The notes beneath the pieces were generated by a model. The model saw only the letters and a program-made list of their open reading frames with translations, had not been told where the DNA came from and did no database searches. Below are positions 12,538-27,100 of a stretch of DNA of 64,000 bases, piece after piece. Numbering within the stretch: position 1 is the stretch's first letter; every line of letters begins with the position of its first letter. The DNA is taken from contig JAFEUB010001017.1 of the NCBI GenBank assembly GCA_024529925.1, positions 726,501 to 790,500 of the forward strand, read 5' to 3'. The stretch comes from Ophthalmolycus amberensis (taxonomy: Eukaryota; Chordata; Actinopteri; Perciformes; Zoarcidae). The translations under genes and the position numbers were made by a program.

Positions 12538-15500
12538 CTAGCAAATGGGGACGCAGTCCGAGCAGCAGGCCACAGCGTAGATGACGCTGACCAGACACAG
12601 ACTGCCGGCAGACACGGCGGTGCTGGAGCTGAAGACGCTGTTGTCGGGGGTGCACTGCGGCCCGCCTGTGGACGGGGGCATCTGGGTGGTCGGATTGTTT
12701 TTGACGGAGAAGGCGCGAGACTTGTTGCCCCACTCCTTCAGGGTGAAGACCATGGTCAGGTTCTCACCTGCAGGGAGAGAGTCATTATTGTGGTGATTCG
12801 CGTTGCATGTTTCTTTTAATGGCTGCTTGCTCAGCGAGGATGCACCACAGTGAATATTAATGATCTGTCATAATGTAACAGTCCATAACACAAAGATAGT
12901 CAGTTTACAATCAAATAAAACGAAGAAAAGATGCAAATCCTCATGTTTGAGAAACTGGAATCAGAGAATATTTTTGCTTGAAAAACAACCAAACGATTAT
13001 TTCTCTGTCAATTGACTAATTATTTTCGCTCTATATGCTGAAAAGCTTGATTTCCTCTCAGGGGGGAAGACAGTTAATAAAGGTAAAATAAAATGAGGAA
13101 CAAAAACCATCAAGAATCTAGCAATTTTTGTAGGACTGATCTTTAAAAGTTTGACGCAGACGTACCGCTGTTCTGAATGGAAAGGTCGGTGAAGTTTGCC
13201 CAGCAGGTGCTGAACAGGATGGTGGTGTTTCCCTCCAGTCCGCCGACGCTGCTCCCACTGGCGTCCTTCAGGCTGACTGTGACAGCGAGAGTCGTCACTC
13301 CCACAGAGACACAGTTACCCTGCGGACAACGGCACAAAAGAAGCGTCTACTTTAACACGGTGGTGACTCTTCTTGCTGTGCGTCTCCTTCACTTTTCCAG
13401 AGATTAGTCTGCCATCCTATAATGTTTTATTTCTGGTGTCAGCTCAAACCTGATCCCAATAAAATGGTGAGTGAGAATCATATTCTGTGTACATTTAATT
13501 AATCTAGTTTTTCCAATAAAGGGAATATGGTTTCCTACAGCTAAGAAGGCCTTGTAAGCAGCTTCTGAGATGGCTCTAGTTGAGGAAAATTCAGATTCAT
13601 CAGCAGCTGTGCGGTGCCTCACCTGCTCGTCCACAGCCATCAGACTGGGCTGCTGGTGCAGAGGACCCACAAACTCCCCGGCTATCGGCTCCTCGATCAG
13701 CAGCAGTTCGCTCACGCTGGACACATAGTTCACCGTCGGCTCTTCCCTCGTCACTTCTTCCATGGCCTCCTGAGATTTCAAAGCAGAAACCACGAACCAG
13801 TGAGCACTCGCGTAAAGCTGATATTGTTTGTGTAGTTTTTACTTTGCAGATGTTGTCATGGTGAAATCTGGACAGTCACCTCATTCCAGCTGGGGTCAGA
13901 TGACGGAGGAGGAGGAGGGATGATGCCCATCGAGGAGACGTTGAAGCCGATGGACTGACTGAGGTTTCCGGAAACGGCTGCCTGACCCAGATCATCAGCG
14001 ATGTTCTTCAACTGCACGAAGTCCTCCTCATCTGAGAAGACGAAAGGGAAAGCTGTGACAAAACATCCTGGATTTCTCGGCCAGTGTTCTCATATTAGAC
14101 ATTGAAACAGGCTATAAAAACTAATATCAACACGGAAATGAGACTTCTTCTCCCACCAACCGTTGGTGGTGTTGGTGGTTTGCTGGACCGGAGGTTTCTT
14201 GATCTCCACCTCCACCCTCAAGCCCGTGGATCTCTTCCTGCGCCGCGCGCCTCCAACCTCCCGGATGATGTTGGTGATTCGGATCATGTTTGGGGGAACT
14301 TTGAGGAACGCAGCGAGGTTCTGAATCAGGCGGTCTCCGAAGAACTCTTCCTCGGTCACGGCGGGCAGCTCGAAGGAGAGGAAGAGAACCGGGGCGGTTC
14401 GGATCTTCACCGGTTGGGAGCCTTTCACCGCGACCCTCAGCATCTTGTAATCCTGGTCGAAGTAGTTGGTGCCCAGAGTGGCGTTCAGCTGGGGGTCGTA
14501 CTGACCTGGAGGGATAAAAGACAGATGAACAGATTGCTGAATGAAATAAGATTTTGTCAAATTCAAAGGCCCATGATCTAGCCTCCACATATGTGATTAC
14601 GCCTACAGCAAAAAGACACTGGACATGGCTACCCTGCTTGTAAAGCAGGAGTACCTGGATAGATGGGCTTCTTCAGGGTGTAGTCGGTGTTAGCAGAGTT
14701 CCACAGGACGTTAGTTGGAGCAACCAGATTGTTGTCAACGTACACGTCCAACCGCTGCGGCTTTGAGTAGAAGACTGACACTATGATGCTCTGCACAAAT
14801 CAAAAAGCAACCGGTGTCTTAGTGAAAAGTGACAAAGGACCAGAAGACTTCTGTTTTTAAATTCAAGAGCTCAGGAGGTCACATTGAATGAATTCTGCAA
14901 CGGAAAATGTAGCTATTGACGAAAATCTAATATTCTGACCTCAGATGGATCAGCGTTGAGCATCATGAGGCGAAGTTTCTGAGGGCTGACGCTGGTGAAG
15001 AAGACGTCGAAGGAGCGACCGGTGGCCACGATGCTGTGGAAGAGAGACACTCTCTTCTGGCAGGTGTAACCCGAGCACCAACCGTGATCCTGAGGACCTG
15101 GATGCAAAGACACACAACCGAATCTAAGACTTTCTCTTGTTGTTTTTTTAACTAATTTTTGAGAGACCATTGTGATTCTTTTGGGTTTTAATGATTTCAG
15201 AACTATAGGACGCAACCCACCGTTGATCAGATCCAAAAAGCCGTCTCCGAGCACAGCGACGGGGGACAGACGCCTGGTCTCTGTGTCAGAGTCCAGACTC
15301 TCAATCGCCAGCATCCTGTAGTTCAGCCCGAAGCACTTGTAGCTCTGCCAGGAACTCATGTACGTGCAGCCTTCCCTGATCACACCTGAGGAAAGAAGCA
15401 ACGCAACATTTTGTAAAACAAGTTGTATTTTGTGACGCACCTGTCAGCAGAACACAGGACAGTAAAGGAATCATTTTATTTTACTTTTCCTCATCTTTCA

Positions 15501-17029
15501 CAATAAAACTTGTGACTCTCTGCAGAATGTTCACCGAGCTTGAAACCAATAAGTGAATGTATTCATTTGAGTTTGGAGTGCTAATACTGAACCTTGAATT
15601 TAAAGAAAATCAGTTTGTGGAATAAGGCACATTATGGGACTGAATGCAGTGGCTTGAATATGGATGATTGAATGGATGATTACTTAATTATTTTTGCCTA
15701 TAGTTCCCAGTTCAGTTATATTCGAAAGTTGGGAATTAAAAAAGCAAATAAGCAGAGATTTATTAAAAGATGCTCATACATACGTGGAGCGATCACGCCT
15801 GTTTCACTTGTTCGCTGAAACTTGTATTTCATTGTGTTACTTCTTTACCAGCTACGATGGCATGTTACCATTGAAGGTAAAACTCTTGTTTTTTTATGGA
15901 GCCGGTAATATTCTGGGAAAAAACTCTCCGAGATTATAAAGTCAGAAATTTGCAAGAAAAAACTAAATCTCTGAGAACTTCTGAGATAAAACTTGGAAAC
16001 CACAGATATCACCGTTAAACGCTGCGGTAACGTGAGCCGCCGAGTGCAATGTACATTATGCATCTACGTATCTTGCAGGACCTTTAGGCGTAACAACATT
16101 CAGACTAAATTCTGCACTGTCAGAGAATATTCAAGTATTTTCTCATAAAGTATTTGATGGTAAATTTACGACTTTATATCTCGGAATATCACCCTCCTCT
16201 CCCAGGTCCGTGATTTGTTCATTTCTACCTCCGATGGTCCTAATACGCCGTCATAGCCAGCTACTTCAGTCTTAAATTCTTTTTTTTATATTAGTACCGA
16301 AGTACTTTTCCCTCCATTAATCGAGTCACCTTTGTGTGGAGCGATCTGGTCCACAGGGATGCGGCTGCCGTTGGGGAAAGTGAGCATGACTTTGGGGATG
16401 CGGTAGTCGCCCAGCCCTCTCCTGGGATCACCTCCCCACTCGTACTCGGACTGAGGCACCACAGCTCCCACTGCTCCCAGGAACGAACCGTCCAAGTCCT
16501 TCAGCAGGCTCTTCTTCTTCGCATCGCAGTCCATGTCCACGCAGTCAGCTGGGTTCGCTTTTCTGAGGCACAAAAACATCTAGTTACCCATTTCATGTGA
16601 TCATGTGCAAAACAGCAGAAAGTTAAAATCAAAATCCTATACCAACTGTTTAGTGTTCACAAACATTGTTTTTGTCAGTTCAAGCAGCAGCACTTAATCC
16701 ATTTGACTTAGATGAGCTGCCAAGTGACAGAAGACTTACTCAGAAGAGTAAAAGGAAGCGGGAAAATAAAAACATCTGAATGTCAACATATCATTTTTAC
16801 AACTTTGAAGACATTGTTAGATTATTGTTTATGCCTGGTGTCTGTTGATGTGCAATGATTTACCCAACGTCAGGCCTGTGGATGAAGACTTTGGCCTCCT
16901 CTGTGCTGTCTATCAGCGTTATGCCTGAAACCTGCACAGGGTGCTGCAGGTCCTCGTTGATGGGGTTGGTGATAAACATGAAGTTGGTCTCGCTAGAGCA
17001 GACCGCTTTGAAACCGACGAACGTCGTGT
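12538..17029 (-). CDS. pkhd1l1: pkhd1l1 exons 67-76: membrane-proximal region, furin-type site and C-terminal anchor
   Basis: Exons: 16864-17029, 16330-16562, 15221-15385, 14940-15097, 14655-14790, 14161-14505, 13880-14031, 13623-13769, 13166-13319, 12538-12767, coding residues 3575-4202. Conserved phrases include PADCVDMDCDAKKKSLLKDL, DTETRRLSPVAVLGDG, GPQDHGWCSGYTCQKR and GNCVSVGVT. Residues 3948-3953 read RRRKRS, a furin-type consensus. Residues about 4178-4193 are hydrophobic and are followed by a very short tail ending CCSDCVPIC. The segment could be a transmembrane anchor or, less likely, a lipid-anchor signal. The stop TAG is at 12538-12540. Confidence 0.95.
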
Positions 17030-20000
17030 CTGGGAAGGTAGGAAGAGAAAAGAGGAATATGCTCTTCTGTAAATCGTTGTGAAGATTGTTTTTGATGGCA
17101 AACATCACTACTAGAGCCTGAACTCACCCGTGACTTTCATCAGTCCTTTGATGGCGTTGTAGTTCATGTTCACATGATGGACCTTCTTTGGAGCAGTGTT
17201 GTGGCTAGAAGCAAAAGTAGGCCAACAGATTCCAGATCTGCCACCTGTACAGAGAGGAATGAGTCACAAACCCTGGATTCTCTTAAGTTAAACCAGCCTG
17301 CATTTATAACACATTTGTAATGATGTTCAAATTCTTGGTTGGTTAAATGAAATGGTCAAATGACGAAATTAGAACCTCTTTTTTAATTCATTCAAGATCT
17401 TTAAGTCGAGGTTTCAATTTTTCTAAGTCTAAATCTTAGAGTTATCAGCAAAAATGTGAGTTAGTCCAATTTAACTTGAATGATTAAAATGTGTTATCCT
17501 ATTTAGGCAAATCCCAAAATATTTAAGGCCTATTTAAAGACTGTTGCAACTCTTTGTTCCAGTTTTCTCCGGCTGAGAATGTCACGGTATCCTGGGACGA
17601 AAAGAGACGCTCTACTTTGCGGCAGTGATACGAGGTGTTTTGGCAGCATCAGCTGTACCTGTGAGAGGTCTTGGGGCTCGGTGGGCGTCGCTGTTGACCA
17701 GGTTAAAGTCACTGCTGGGCAGAGTGGCTGAACAGTTGAAGCTCGGGCTGCTGCCAACAATCAAGGCATTCTGGGGAAAAAGACGAGCAGGAGGAATATG
17801 ACATCTGTCAACTAAGTGATATGTGATAAATATGAGAGGAAAGGGAAAACGAACAATGAGTGAATCACCTGAACGTGTACGGTTTTATCGGCGTACGTGT
17901 GGGAAAGAGAAGGGGGAGCGTAGACGAGAGGCATGACGCCCATCCCGTTGTCCACCAGGGTCACGTTGGAAACGATAACACTCATGATGGTCTGTCAGGG
18001 CGAGAGGAAGAGGGAGATGAGGACGGTGATCATTTCTTGTCAATCATCCATGCAGATTGAGCTTTTAATGGTTTCCTCATAATCCCTCAACTCAAATTAA
18101 GCACATGGATGAAGGTGTCAGAAGGAGCAGAAGTTCTAAAGTATTGGAACCTGAAAGTAGACGCCGTAGTCAAAGCTCCTCCAGACGAAGAAGCCCTGGA
18201 TGAGGCTGCAGCCGGGCAGACCGTCTTTGTTCAGATAGACTCCGAACAGACCGCCGTGAGCCTCGTTGTGGATCCACTTCTCATTCTCGTTCAAGTAACC
18301 TGCAGAAATCCCGGAGGAGAACAAAAAAAGCTTTAAGGGTATCGGTTCTGGATCTTTCTCCACAGTCTCAGTAAATGTCGGGCCGGCTTTGATTTCGATC
18401 GTTTCCGTTACCTGGACACGGTTCACCGTCGATGCGATAAGCGACTCTCTCGTAACCTGCCACAATGTTATGCTGCAGCACCACATTTGTCCCCTCATTG
18501 ACCTGAAAACAAAGAAACAGTACAGTACAGAAATGCAGCGACAGATTTTTTCATAGTATAAGCTGTTTTTGTTGTACTCTTGAGAGTTCGGACCTCGATG
18601 GCAGCGTTCCAGGCGTAGTTGAAGGGCTCCTCTCTGTCCTGATACGAGCCAGGCCACAGCGTCATCATCACCAGGTTCCTCCTCACTGTTATCTTGTCGC
18701 CCCAAATCCTGATACCTGCACACAGGGACGCATCTCAAGACTTTAGTGCTGGGGAAAATCCTTTCGCTGTTAAACTTGAATTCAGTTTGGACAATCTGGC
18801 CAATCGGGTGTCGATTGCACCTCTTGCACACGACGCCCCCAAATTTGGGGTCTCTCGGGCTAAGGGGGGGGGGGTTACAAATACCCATATTGATAGGGAA
18901 TATTTTAATCTTATTATTTTTTATGAGGGGGAAATTTGTCTCTGCATTTGACCCATCCCTGGATATAGGGAGCAGTGGGCTGCCAATGACAGGCGCCCGG
19001 GGAGCCGGGGGTTCAGTGTATCGCTCAGGTACACTTCGACACGTGACACGTCCCAGTCGGGGATTGAACCGTGGACCTTCCGGTTACCAGACAACCCTCT
19101 TAACCCTTAACCCCCCAAACATTTTATATATCGGATTAAACAGCAACGTATGGGCAACACTATCATGTAAGTCACTTTTTACACACTCCAAATACAACTA
19201 CACACTACTAATATAAGCAACTACAAAATATGGCATAAAACTGCTACACTGCTAATCCACACATCGCCTAGCATTAGCATTCGACGCAGAACGCATAAAT
19301 GCCTTCGGTTTTTCTCTCTGTGAAACGACTACAAAGCTGTGAGTGAACAACGGCAACACAACAGTTCCCTTCACCGGAAAAAATCGTTGGTTTTTGCTTA
19401 CCTTTATGAAGAAATCACAAAAATAACGGCGAAAATTATCCGGTTCAAAGCTAGAAACATTGTTGGCAACAACATCCTGTCTGTTTCTGATCTGTTTCCT
19501 GTAGAAGGGGGGTCAATCTAACTTGTGGGACCCGTGGGTGTGTGGTCAGACTTTTGGCGAATGGAATTTTACGCTCAGGGATGCGCGGCACTCTTTGCAT
19601 CTTTACTCGCTGAAAATTCTGTCAATCAACACCCGGCTTCGACGCCTGCCTTCCTGAGACTCATTGACTGAAATCGGCCGATGATAGGCTGAGCTAGAGC
19701 CCCATATACACACAGCAACTGAGAAAATCCTATGGATGAGAGCCACAAACGGGCTCTGAGAGGACCCTGGCTCTCAAAATGATTCCAAACGGCTGTATTT
19801 GGATGTATTGAATAATATGAGTCATAAAAAAAGTGAAATATATAGTTATATAGCATATAAAAGTACAATGTAAGAGCTGCAACAGCTGGTTCCAAAATGA
19901 CGACCTCGCGTGACCTCTCTATACTAAAAGCCTCTTATTCTTCACTTTATCCCAGACAAACGTTATTCTAGGACGACTGATCGGTTGTGCTATGATTTGG

Positions 20001-20965
20001 GAGAGTTTTTAGGCTCTCAGCTGCATTATTTCAAAAACATAATATCAATAAAAGTGCTTTGTTTTTTCAAGCGAACCTGAATATTTTCAATTTGAGCTGT
20101 GTAATATCTTCATGTACTATATTAACCAGCAACATATTCACAATATTTACCCATCTGAACAATCTCACAAGTGTTATCTGATTATAGCATCAACAATTGT
20201 TAAAATAGACCTTGTAGTTACAGAATTGTGGTCTCTTTAGTATGGGTATGCCAGAGCAGAGGCCTACTAATAGGGCTAGAGTTTAAAAGGTTTTAATGAA
20301 TCATTTTGACTGCGTATTGACATCAACGTGTTTACCTTCCCCCACAGTGCGGTGGACGACGTTATCGTCAACGTTCAGACCCTCTGTCCCGAAGACCCCG
20401 ATGGCTGGGGAGAAGCCGTCATGGAAAGCGCAACCCTGAATGTACGAGTCTTCTTCTGAAACCTTTCAACACAGAACAATTGAACAGATCGTTTTTACTG
20501 TTGCAGTAAACTACAACAAGGGTAAGCAGCATCTATTGGTCATGTGAACCCCTGCTGAATGTTACAGGAGATGAAATATAAGTTCAGCTCTGTTATGCAG
20601 TTAGACGATGTAGACTAAATACTTTGAGTTATTATTTCTGGACACATTTTTAAAAATTGTTATGTTAAAAAAAAGGTTTTCTAACATACTATTTTTATTC
20701 TGCTGTATTTAAATCGGACTACTCCAAGATCGGTCCAATTAATCTCCATCTTCATCCATTTCTCCAACATGCTGGAATCTACTGCTCAATATGTGATTAT
20801 TAGAAATGTGTCTAAAATCTAGATTTATTAATTAGTTCATTTTCAGGTTTTAACATCCAATTAAGAGGACTCTTCATAGCACCTTGAGCGAACACATTTT
20901 TAAATGCACGTGTCCTCCAGTTTAAAGTTGGATTTAATATGCATGTAGTCCTGTAGTCCTAAAAC

Positions 20966-21021
<56 letters not shown>

Positions 21022-21074
21022 GTGTGTGTGTGTATGTATGTGTGTGTGTGTGTGTATGTGTGTGTATGTATGTA

Positions 21075-21125
<51 letters not shown>

Positions 21126-21134
21126 GTGTATGTA

Positions 21135-21183
<49 letters not shown>

Positions 21184-24100
21184 GTGTGTGTGTATGTGTG
21201 TGTATGTGTGTGTGTGCGCGCGCTGCTGTACCTCTCCCAGGTTGAGGAAGGCCACAGAGTAACGAGGGTCGGTGTAGTCGGTCCAGCCTTCCTGACCAGA
21301 GCGGAAGAACTCCACGTTCCTGATCTGAGCCTTGCCTGTAAAACATCAAACAACGAGGTGGTGAATGTGTTTGAATGTAAACTAGAAAGGGGCTCTTCAT
21401 GGATCATAACAGATCAGGTACACAATGGATCTGCAGATCCTCTGGCTCAAAATGAGACCAAACTTCTCAACTGTCTACCTCTCTATACATCTATGCGCTT
21501 CATCATGTTGACACAAGGAATAAAAACACTATCAAATTATAAATAACTTAATATAATCAGTAAGAACATGGCTGATGATTTATGGCTCCTAGATGCGTCT
21601 TATATAAAACAATAAATGAGTTTTAGCAGATGTTGGGAACTAAAGGAGCGTGTTTGGGTTATCAGCATTTAAGAAACTGAATTCTTGACATCAATAGAAT
21701 TATTAATGTATGTAACAATTATTAATGATTATTAATAACAACGGGGCACCACCCTGCGAACAGGGACCAATAACCAAACGATAAAACTAAGTCTCATAAT
21801 TAGTAGTCACTCATAATGTCAATAGTCTGCGTATGACTACACATTCAGTGACAGTGAAGGGTTAAATTCGAGCACAGACTACTACATACAGTTTCATTAC
21901 ACACATATGTGTATATTACACACGTCTGTGATAAGTAATCACAGACGACTGCTCCTTAAAGTATAACAGAGTTTATTAAATCAAAATAGTAAATGATCAA
22001 ATCAATTAATATTGCAACCAACAAACGCTATCATACAATTTTATATGCCTAATACCTAAAGTCAAATGAATAAAATGGAGGAGGATGTATGTATGTAAGT
22101 ATGTGTGTGTGTGTGGGTGAGGATGTATGTATGCAAGTATGTGTATGTGTGAGTATGTGTGTGAAGGGGGAGGAGCCTTAAGGAACTACAGCTAAACACT
22201 ACCACTAGATGGCGGAGTCGAGTGACTTAGACAAAATGGCGGAGATGTGGCTATATGTAATCACGTGTGCCGATGTCTGACTATGTGTGTGTAAGTTAGG
22301 AGAGAGATGGAGAGAAGAGAGAGAGAGAGGGGGGGGGTCACCCCTGCTGCGGTGTCTTCGATGATGAGAAAGAAACAGGAGGGAGAAATCGACCTGAATC
22401 AACTCTGTTGCGATGTTGTTAGGAGCATGAGTATGCTGGTTTTATCATGCATAAGTATACCGTTGTCGTCTTTGAACTACCGGCAGCTTATGCAGTGATA
22501 AGCCACGACTCTCAGCTCACTCACAGAGTCGAGTTAATGAAGGGAGAAATGCCACACGAAGTGGAATAAAATGAATGAAAATAATCCCCAAATAAAACCA
22601 GATCCTTATCACTGCGGTGAGATGAGCGTATTGTTTTGTTATCACATCTCTCAAGTAATACTACACACTCTGCATCCACTCGCAGCGACTGATCTAATGC
22701 AGACAGTTACAGCAGTTCAATACACAAATACAGCGGAGCTTCGGCATCCGCCCTGATCACGCAATACCTTGATATCACGCGACAGTAACTTCTCACAACA
22801 AAATACGGGAATATCAACCATAAATGAATAACCTGAATTGAACGTAGGTTATATTAAGCTAAGCTATGCCCAGACGCCATGAACTCTTACTTTGTAGAAG
22901 CTTCGGAACCAAGGGAAGAGTGTTCGAGGAAGAATTGTCCGTTTCCTCGAGAAGAAGGGGGGCTGCTTTTCGCACGGCTTTTGCTGGTGCGGCTTCGGGC
23001 CGTCGTGGCGTGAGCTCGCTCTGGAGCAAACGCAGACGTGATCTGTCTCGCTGCAGAGAGGACAGTTTTAACTTCGGCTGAGGCGACGTGGTCCGTACGT
23101 ACCTCCCGGTAATCGTCGGAGAAGGAGTGAGGCTTAGCGTCTTCCTTCGCCGGAATATGTGCACAAAAAGAAAAAGCGGAGAAACGGATCGCGGAAGTGA
23201 TCCGTTCTCGCGGGGTAAGGGCCTTACTCAGAATGGAGCACTGTCTGTTTCGTCCAGCGAAATGGCATGTGACCTGTCAGGGTTTGAGGAGGATTGAAGG
23301 CCGCGGCTTCCTCGTGGGCCTTCGGCTGCCAGCGTCGTGCTGGAGGGGAAAGCTGACTCTTCTGTGGCCTGGACAAGTCCGGTGCGAAGAGGCAGAATAT
23401 CGCTGTGTTGGTGCTTATAAACGGGTCGGCACAAGCAGCGGGGGGCGCTGGCTTGGCCAATGAAGGGTCCGCCTCAGCGGTGGCCGGAGGTGGAGGTGCG
23501 GTCATCTCGAGGGGGCAAGGATCAGACCTCAGGTCAGAGTGTGTGAGGAAGGAAAGCATGTGAGGAGCTCAGCCAGCCAGGAGGTGGCGCCAGACCCCAA
23601 CACAGATAAAACTGGTAGTGGGTTTGATTCAACATTTTTTAACGTAAATTTTTTTTATTAACAATAAGATCCTCGGTTTGTGCTGGGTTACAGATGCAAA
23701 GACGTTTCAAGGTTTCAAAAAAAGAAAATGGCAAAAGACATTAAGCCCATTCCATCATCAGTGTTCCTTCCAAACAGAAAACAACTCAAAGTCTAACTAC
23801 AGATTGACCGGTTGAATCTACCAGGAAATGAACCGCTTTATATCACCCTGAGAGGCACAAAGGTCTGAACTCTAGTTTAGTGATGATGTTAAAGCTGATT
23901 ACCACGTCCAGTCTGTCAGAATATAAACCCCATCATGTACTCTACTTACCTTTGTAGTCGACTCCAGCCCAGGAGTAGCTGCCCACTAAAAGTCTGGCTC
24001 CGAACGACTCCGACATCATCTCCGGATACTCCTCACCGATGATCTTAATGTTCCTGGTCACGAGGCCGACATCAGCCGCCAGAGTGTAGGAGAGCGGCGT

Positions 24101-27100
24101 ACCTGAGACGGAGTGAGTCTCACCTGAAGACGGAGAGAGAGACTGAGGTCAGTATCGTCCATCTGACACACTCCGGAAAGTGCTATGAAAACCATTTAAG
24201 GGGATTTAAGTAACACAATAAAAAAAGCACACCACAATATTATACACATGTAGTATCTGGAAACAAAAGTTCAAATTAGATCCATCACATCAACTTTTAT
24301 TCAATGGCAAATGTAACAACTTGTATAAGGTGACAACAAGCTGAATATCTCGTGAGACACATTAGCAACACGGATATTAAATCAAATATTAATGTCACAA
24401 GTTATTGCAGTGGGTTTAACACCATTTTGCAGCTCTGGAACATTTGCTGTGTCTACAGAGACGCTGAACTGACCGATGTGAGTGTGGGTCAACGGCTGGT
24501 TCAGGGTCAGGACGTGGCCGTCTGTTGACACGGCGGTGATCTGGAGTTTTTCTGTCTCCCACGCGTTGTAGCTGGTGGTGGAGATGACGACCTCGTCTCC
24601 AACCTGCACACAAGCCGACATGTCAACAGGTGGCTGAATACTAGCTTTCGCAGTAGTTGTACTAGGTTTTACTCTAAACTTAGTACAGACAGTTTGGATC
24701 TTTTTTTGAAGTGGGGTTGTGTGAGGTACTCATCCATAGTCAGTGATGGCAGTCGGCACGCGCCCAGTTTGGAGAAACAGACTGGAGTACCGTTACGGGA
24801 CTTTAGTGTTTTAAAGGGTTAGTTCGGATTCACCAAACAATAACACTAACCGACTAACCGACTGAGGCAGCGGTAGACCAGCATCTCCTGTGTTCTGGGA
24901 GGTAAAATTACATTTTTTGTCAAAGGGGTCTGGTGACTGTGAAGAGAGCTTAGATAACGGCATCTGTTCCCTCTCAGAAAGGTCTGTCTGATGGCAAGCT
25001 AAAGCGGTAAAAATATTCTTGAAATGACAACTTAAACTGACATTGATTTTTTTTTAGGTCTAAAATACGTCCACAGCTGTACATTGCTTTGCTCCCGTGC
25101 TGGTGCTCCTGTCTGTTTCTCCAAACTCCATCTACTGTTGGTAATACTCTTAAAATGGATAAATATCTCATACAAGCACACTTGAAAAACATCCGAACGA
25201 TCCTTTTTGTCTCACAAACACAAAGGGAAACGTAAAAAGAAAGCACTCTGACCTGCCAGTCGACAGACTGCGACAGGTTCAGAGTATTGGATCCAGCGTC
25301 TGCGGTGGCGGCCAGTTTGGTGTGGTAAACGTTGCGAGGTTGTCCATAGAGTTCCAGTGTACCGAACACACCTGTGGTACAACAACACACACACACACGC
25401 ACACACACACACTGAGTCAGTCTTCAAACACTTGACACCGTGTACTGAGTACGTCATTAAATTGAAGATTCACAACAGAGCATCAAAAGCTCAGTCATCT
25501 GTTTCATGGAGCACAGTCATAGCATTACAAGTTCACACAATCTGAAAAAGTTCGGACTAAAAATGTATAACTTCATTTCAGTATATAAAAAAAATAAAAA
25601 AGCGAGTATGTAGTTATGTTTACAACATACAAATTACAGCAGAATATTCCACATATTGCAAATATATTATTAAATATATTACACAATATGTCACAAATAT
25701 ATCTATAATATGTGGAAAATATATGTGAGAAATACACGACAACTTTGAGTTGTTTCTGATGCGTTTTCTTACCCAGGACTTTGGAGCCCTGGTTGGGCCC
25801 GTTAGGCAGAGGCCAGTCCGGCATGCGGTGGTTCCCTCTCAGTTTGATGTGCAGCTGACCTCTGAACGGCTCGTTGTCCCACCCTGCAATCAGCCTGCCG
25901 CCCTGAAACAGCACGAGACGCCAACATCACCTCACTAAACATACCAATCAAACTGCGTGGGTGGTACTGTGAGTATCTGACTCTTTGCAGAGTATTTTTA
26001 TACTGCAGTATTGCTACTTTTACATAAGCAAACGGTACTACACCAATACTGAATGCTGACTAGTTTGAAGTATGATGATATTAAGACATAAACTGACATC
26101 CAGCAACACAACAAGCAGAAGATGGAGATGACTGATCACACTGACCTGGATGGAGATGTAGACTGCGTCCAGCACCACCGTGCTGTACTCAGGTGCAGCA
26201 CGAGCCTGTCTTGAGGGCGAGCTGTTCATATTGTCGGGGATCTCCAGAACTCCGATGACCGTCAGCTTGTTGAGGGGAGGAGTGTCACTGTCCAACACGA
26301 CCCACTTCCCTGTGGGGATACAGAGGTATTATAATACAACAGTATACAATCACAAAATCTGGTTATTGTGTATTTACACACTGTGACACTGTGAACATAA
26401 AGAATCGTTTTATTTTGTTTTCTTCCAGCCGCTACCTGATGGGATGACCACATCGGAGCCCTCTGTAGGTGCAGTGAAGTTGTTTTCAGGGGAACTTTTC
26501 CAGAAAGAGGCATTAGACCACCGGCTAGACAGAAACACGCACAAACAAAGAACTTTTAGCGGAAGGAAACCAGAGTAAACATGAGAACTATTCTCAGTTT
26601 TATAAATTACATATATTGTGAACACATGCTGCTTTTAAAACATATGTAGCCCTGGGAGGCACATGGAGGGGGAAACAAATCAAAGGTTAAACATTTTTTA
26701 CTTTTAAGAGATCTCACAGAAGAATTTGCAAAAGTAATCCTTTCCTTTCCCTCCTCCATGTCCCTTCCGATTTAAGTTTTATTTTTCTTGTAAAAAGTGG
26801 AAGAGATCTAATACAACAATAAAAGAAGATTCAAAATGTTTTTAAATATTTAAATTAAAAACAAGTAATATATTTAGATCTGACTGCAAAATAAGTTTTT
26901 TAGGATTTGCTTATAGACTAATATGTCTTTATAAGTTTGACATTTTTTCAGATAAACTGTCCAACACTTAATTAAAGTTTTCAAAATCACCTCGACCAAC
27001 CACAACAAAATACTGCATAATAATGCATCAGTGAAAATAACCCAATAAACACTGTGACAACAACATGCATACTCCTACATTTAATACTTTAAGCACATTT

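Noticed and set aside
20900..21546. Several long His-Thr or Cys-Val repeat open frames on both strands
   Set aside because: They are translations of the TG microsatellite.
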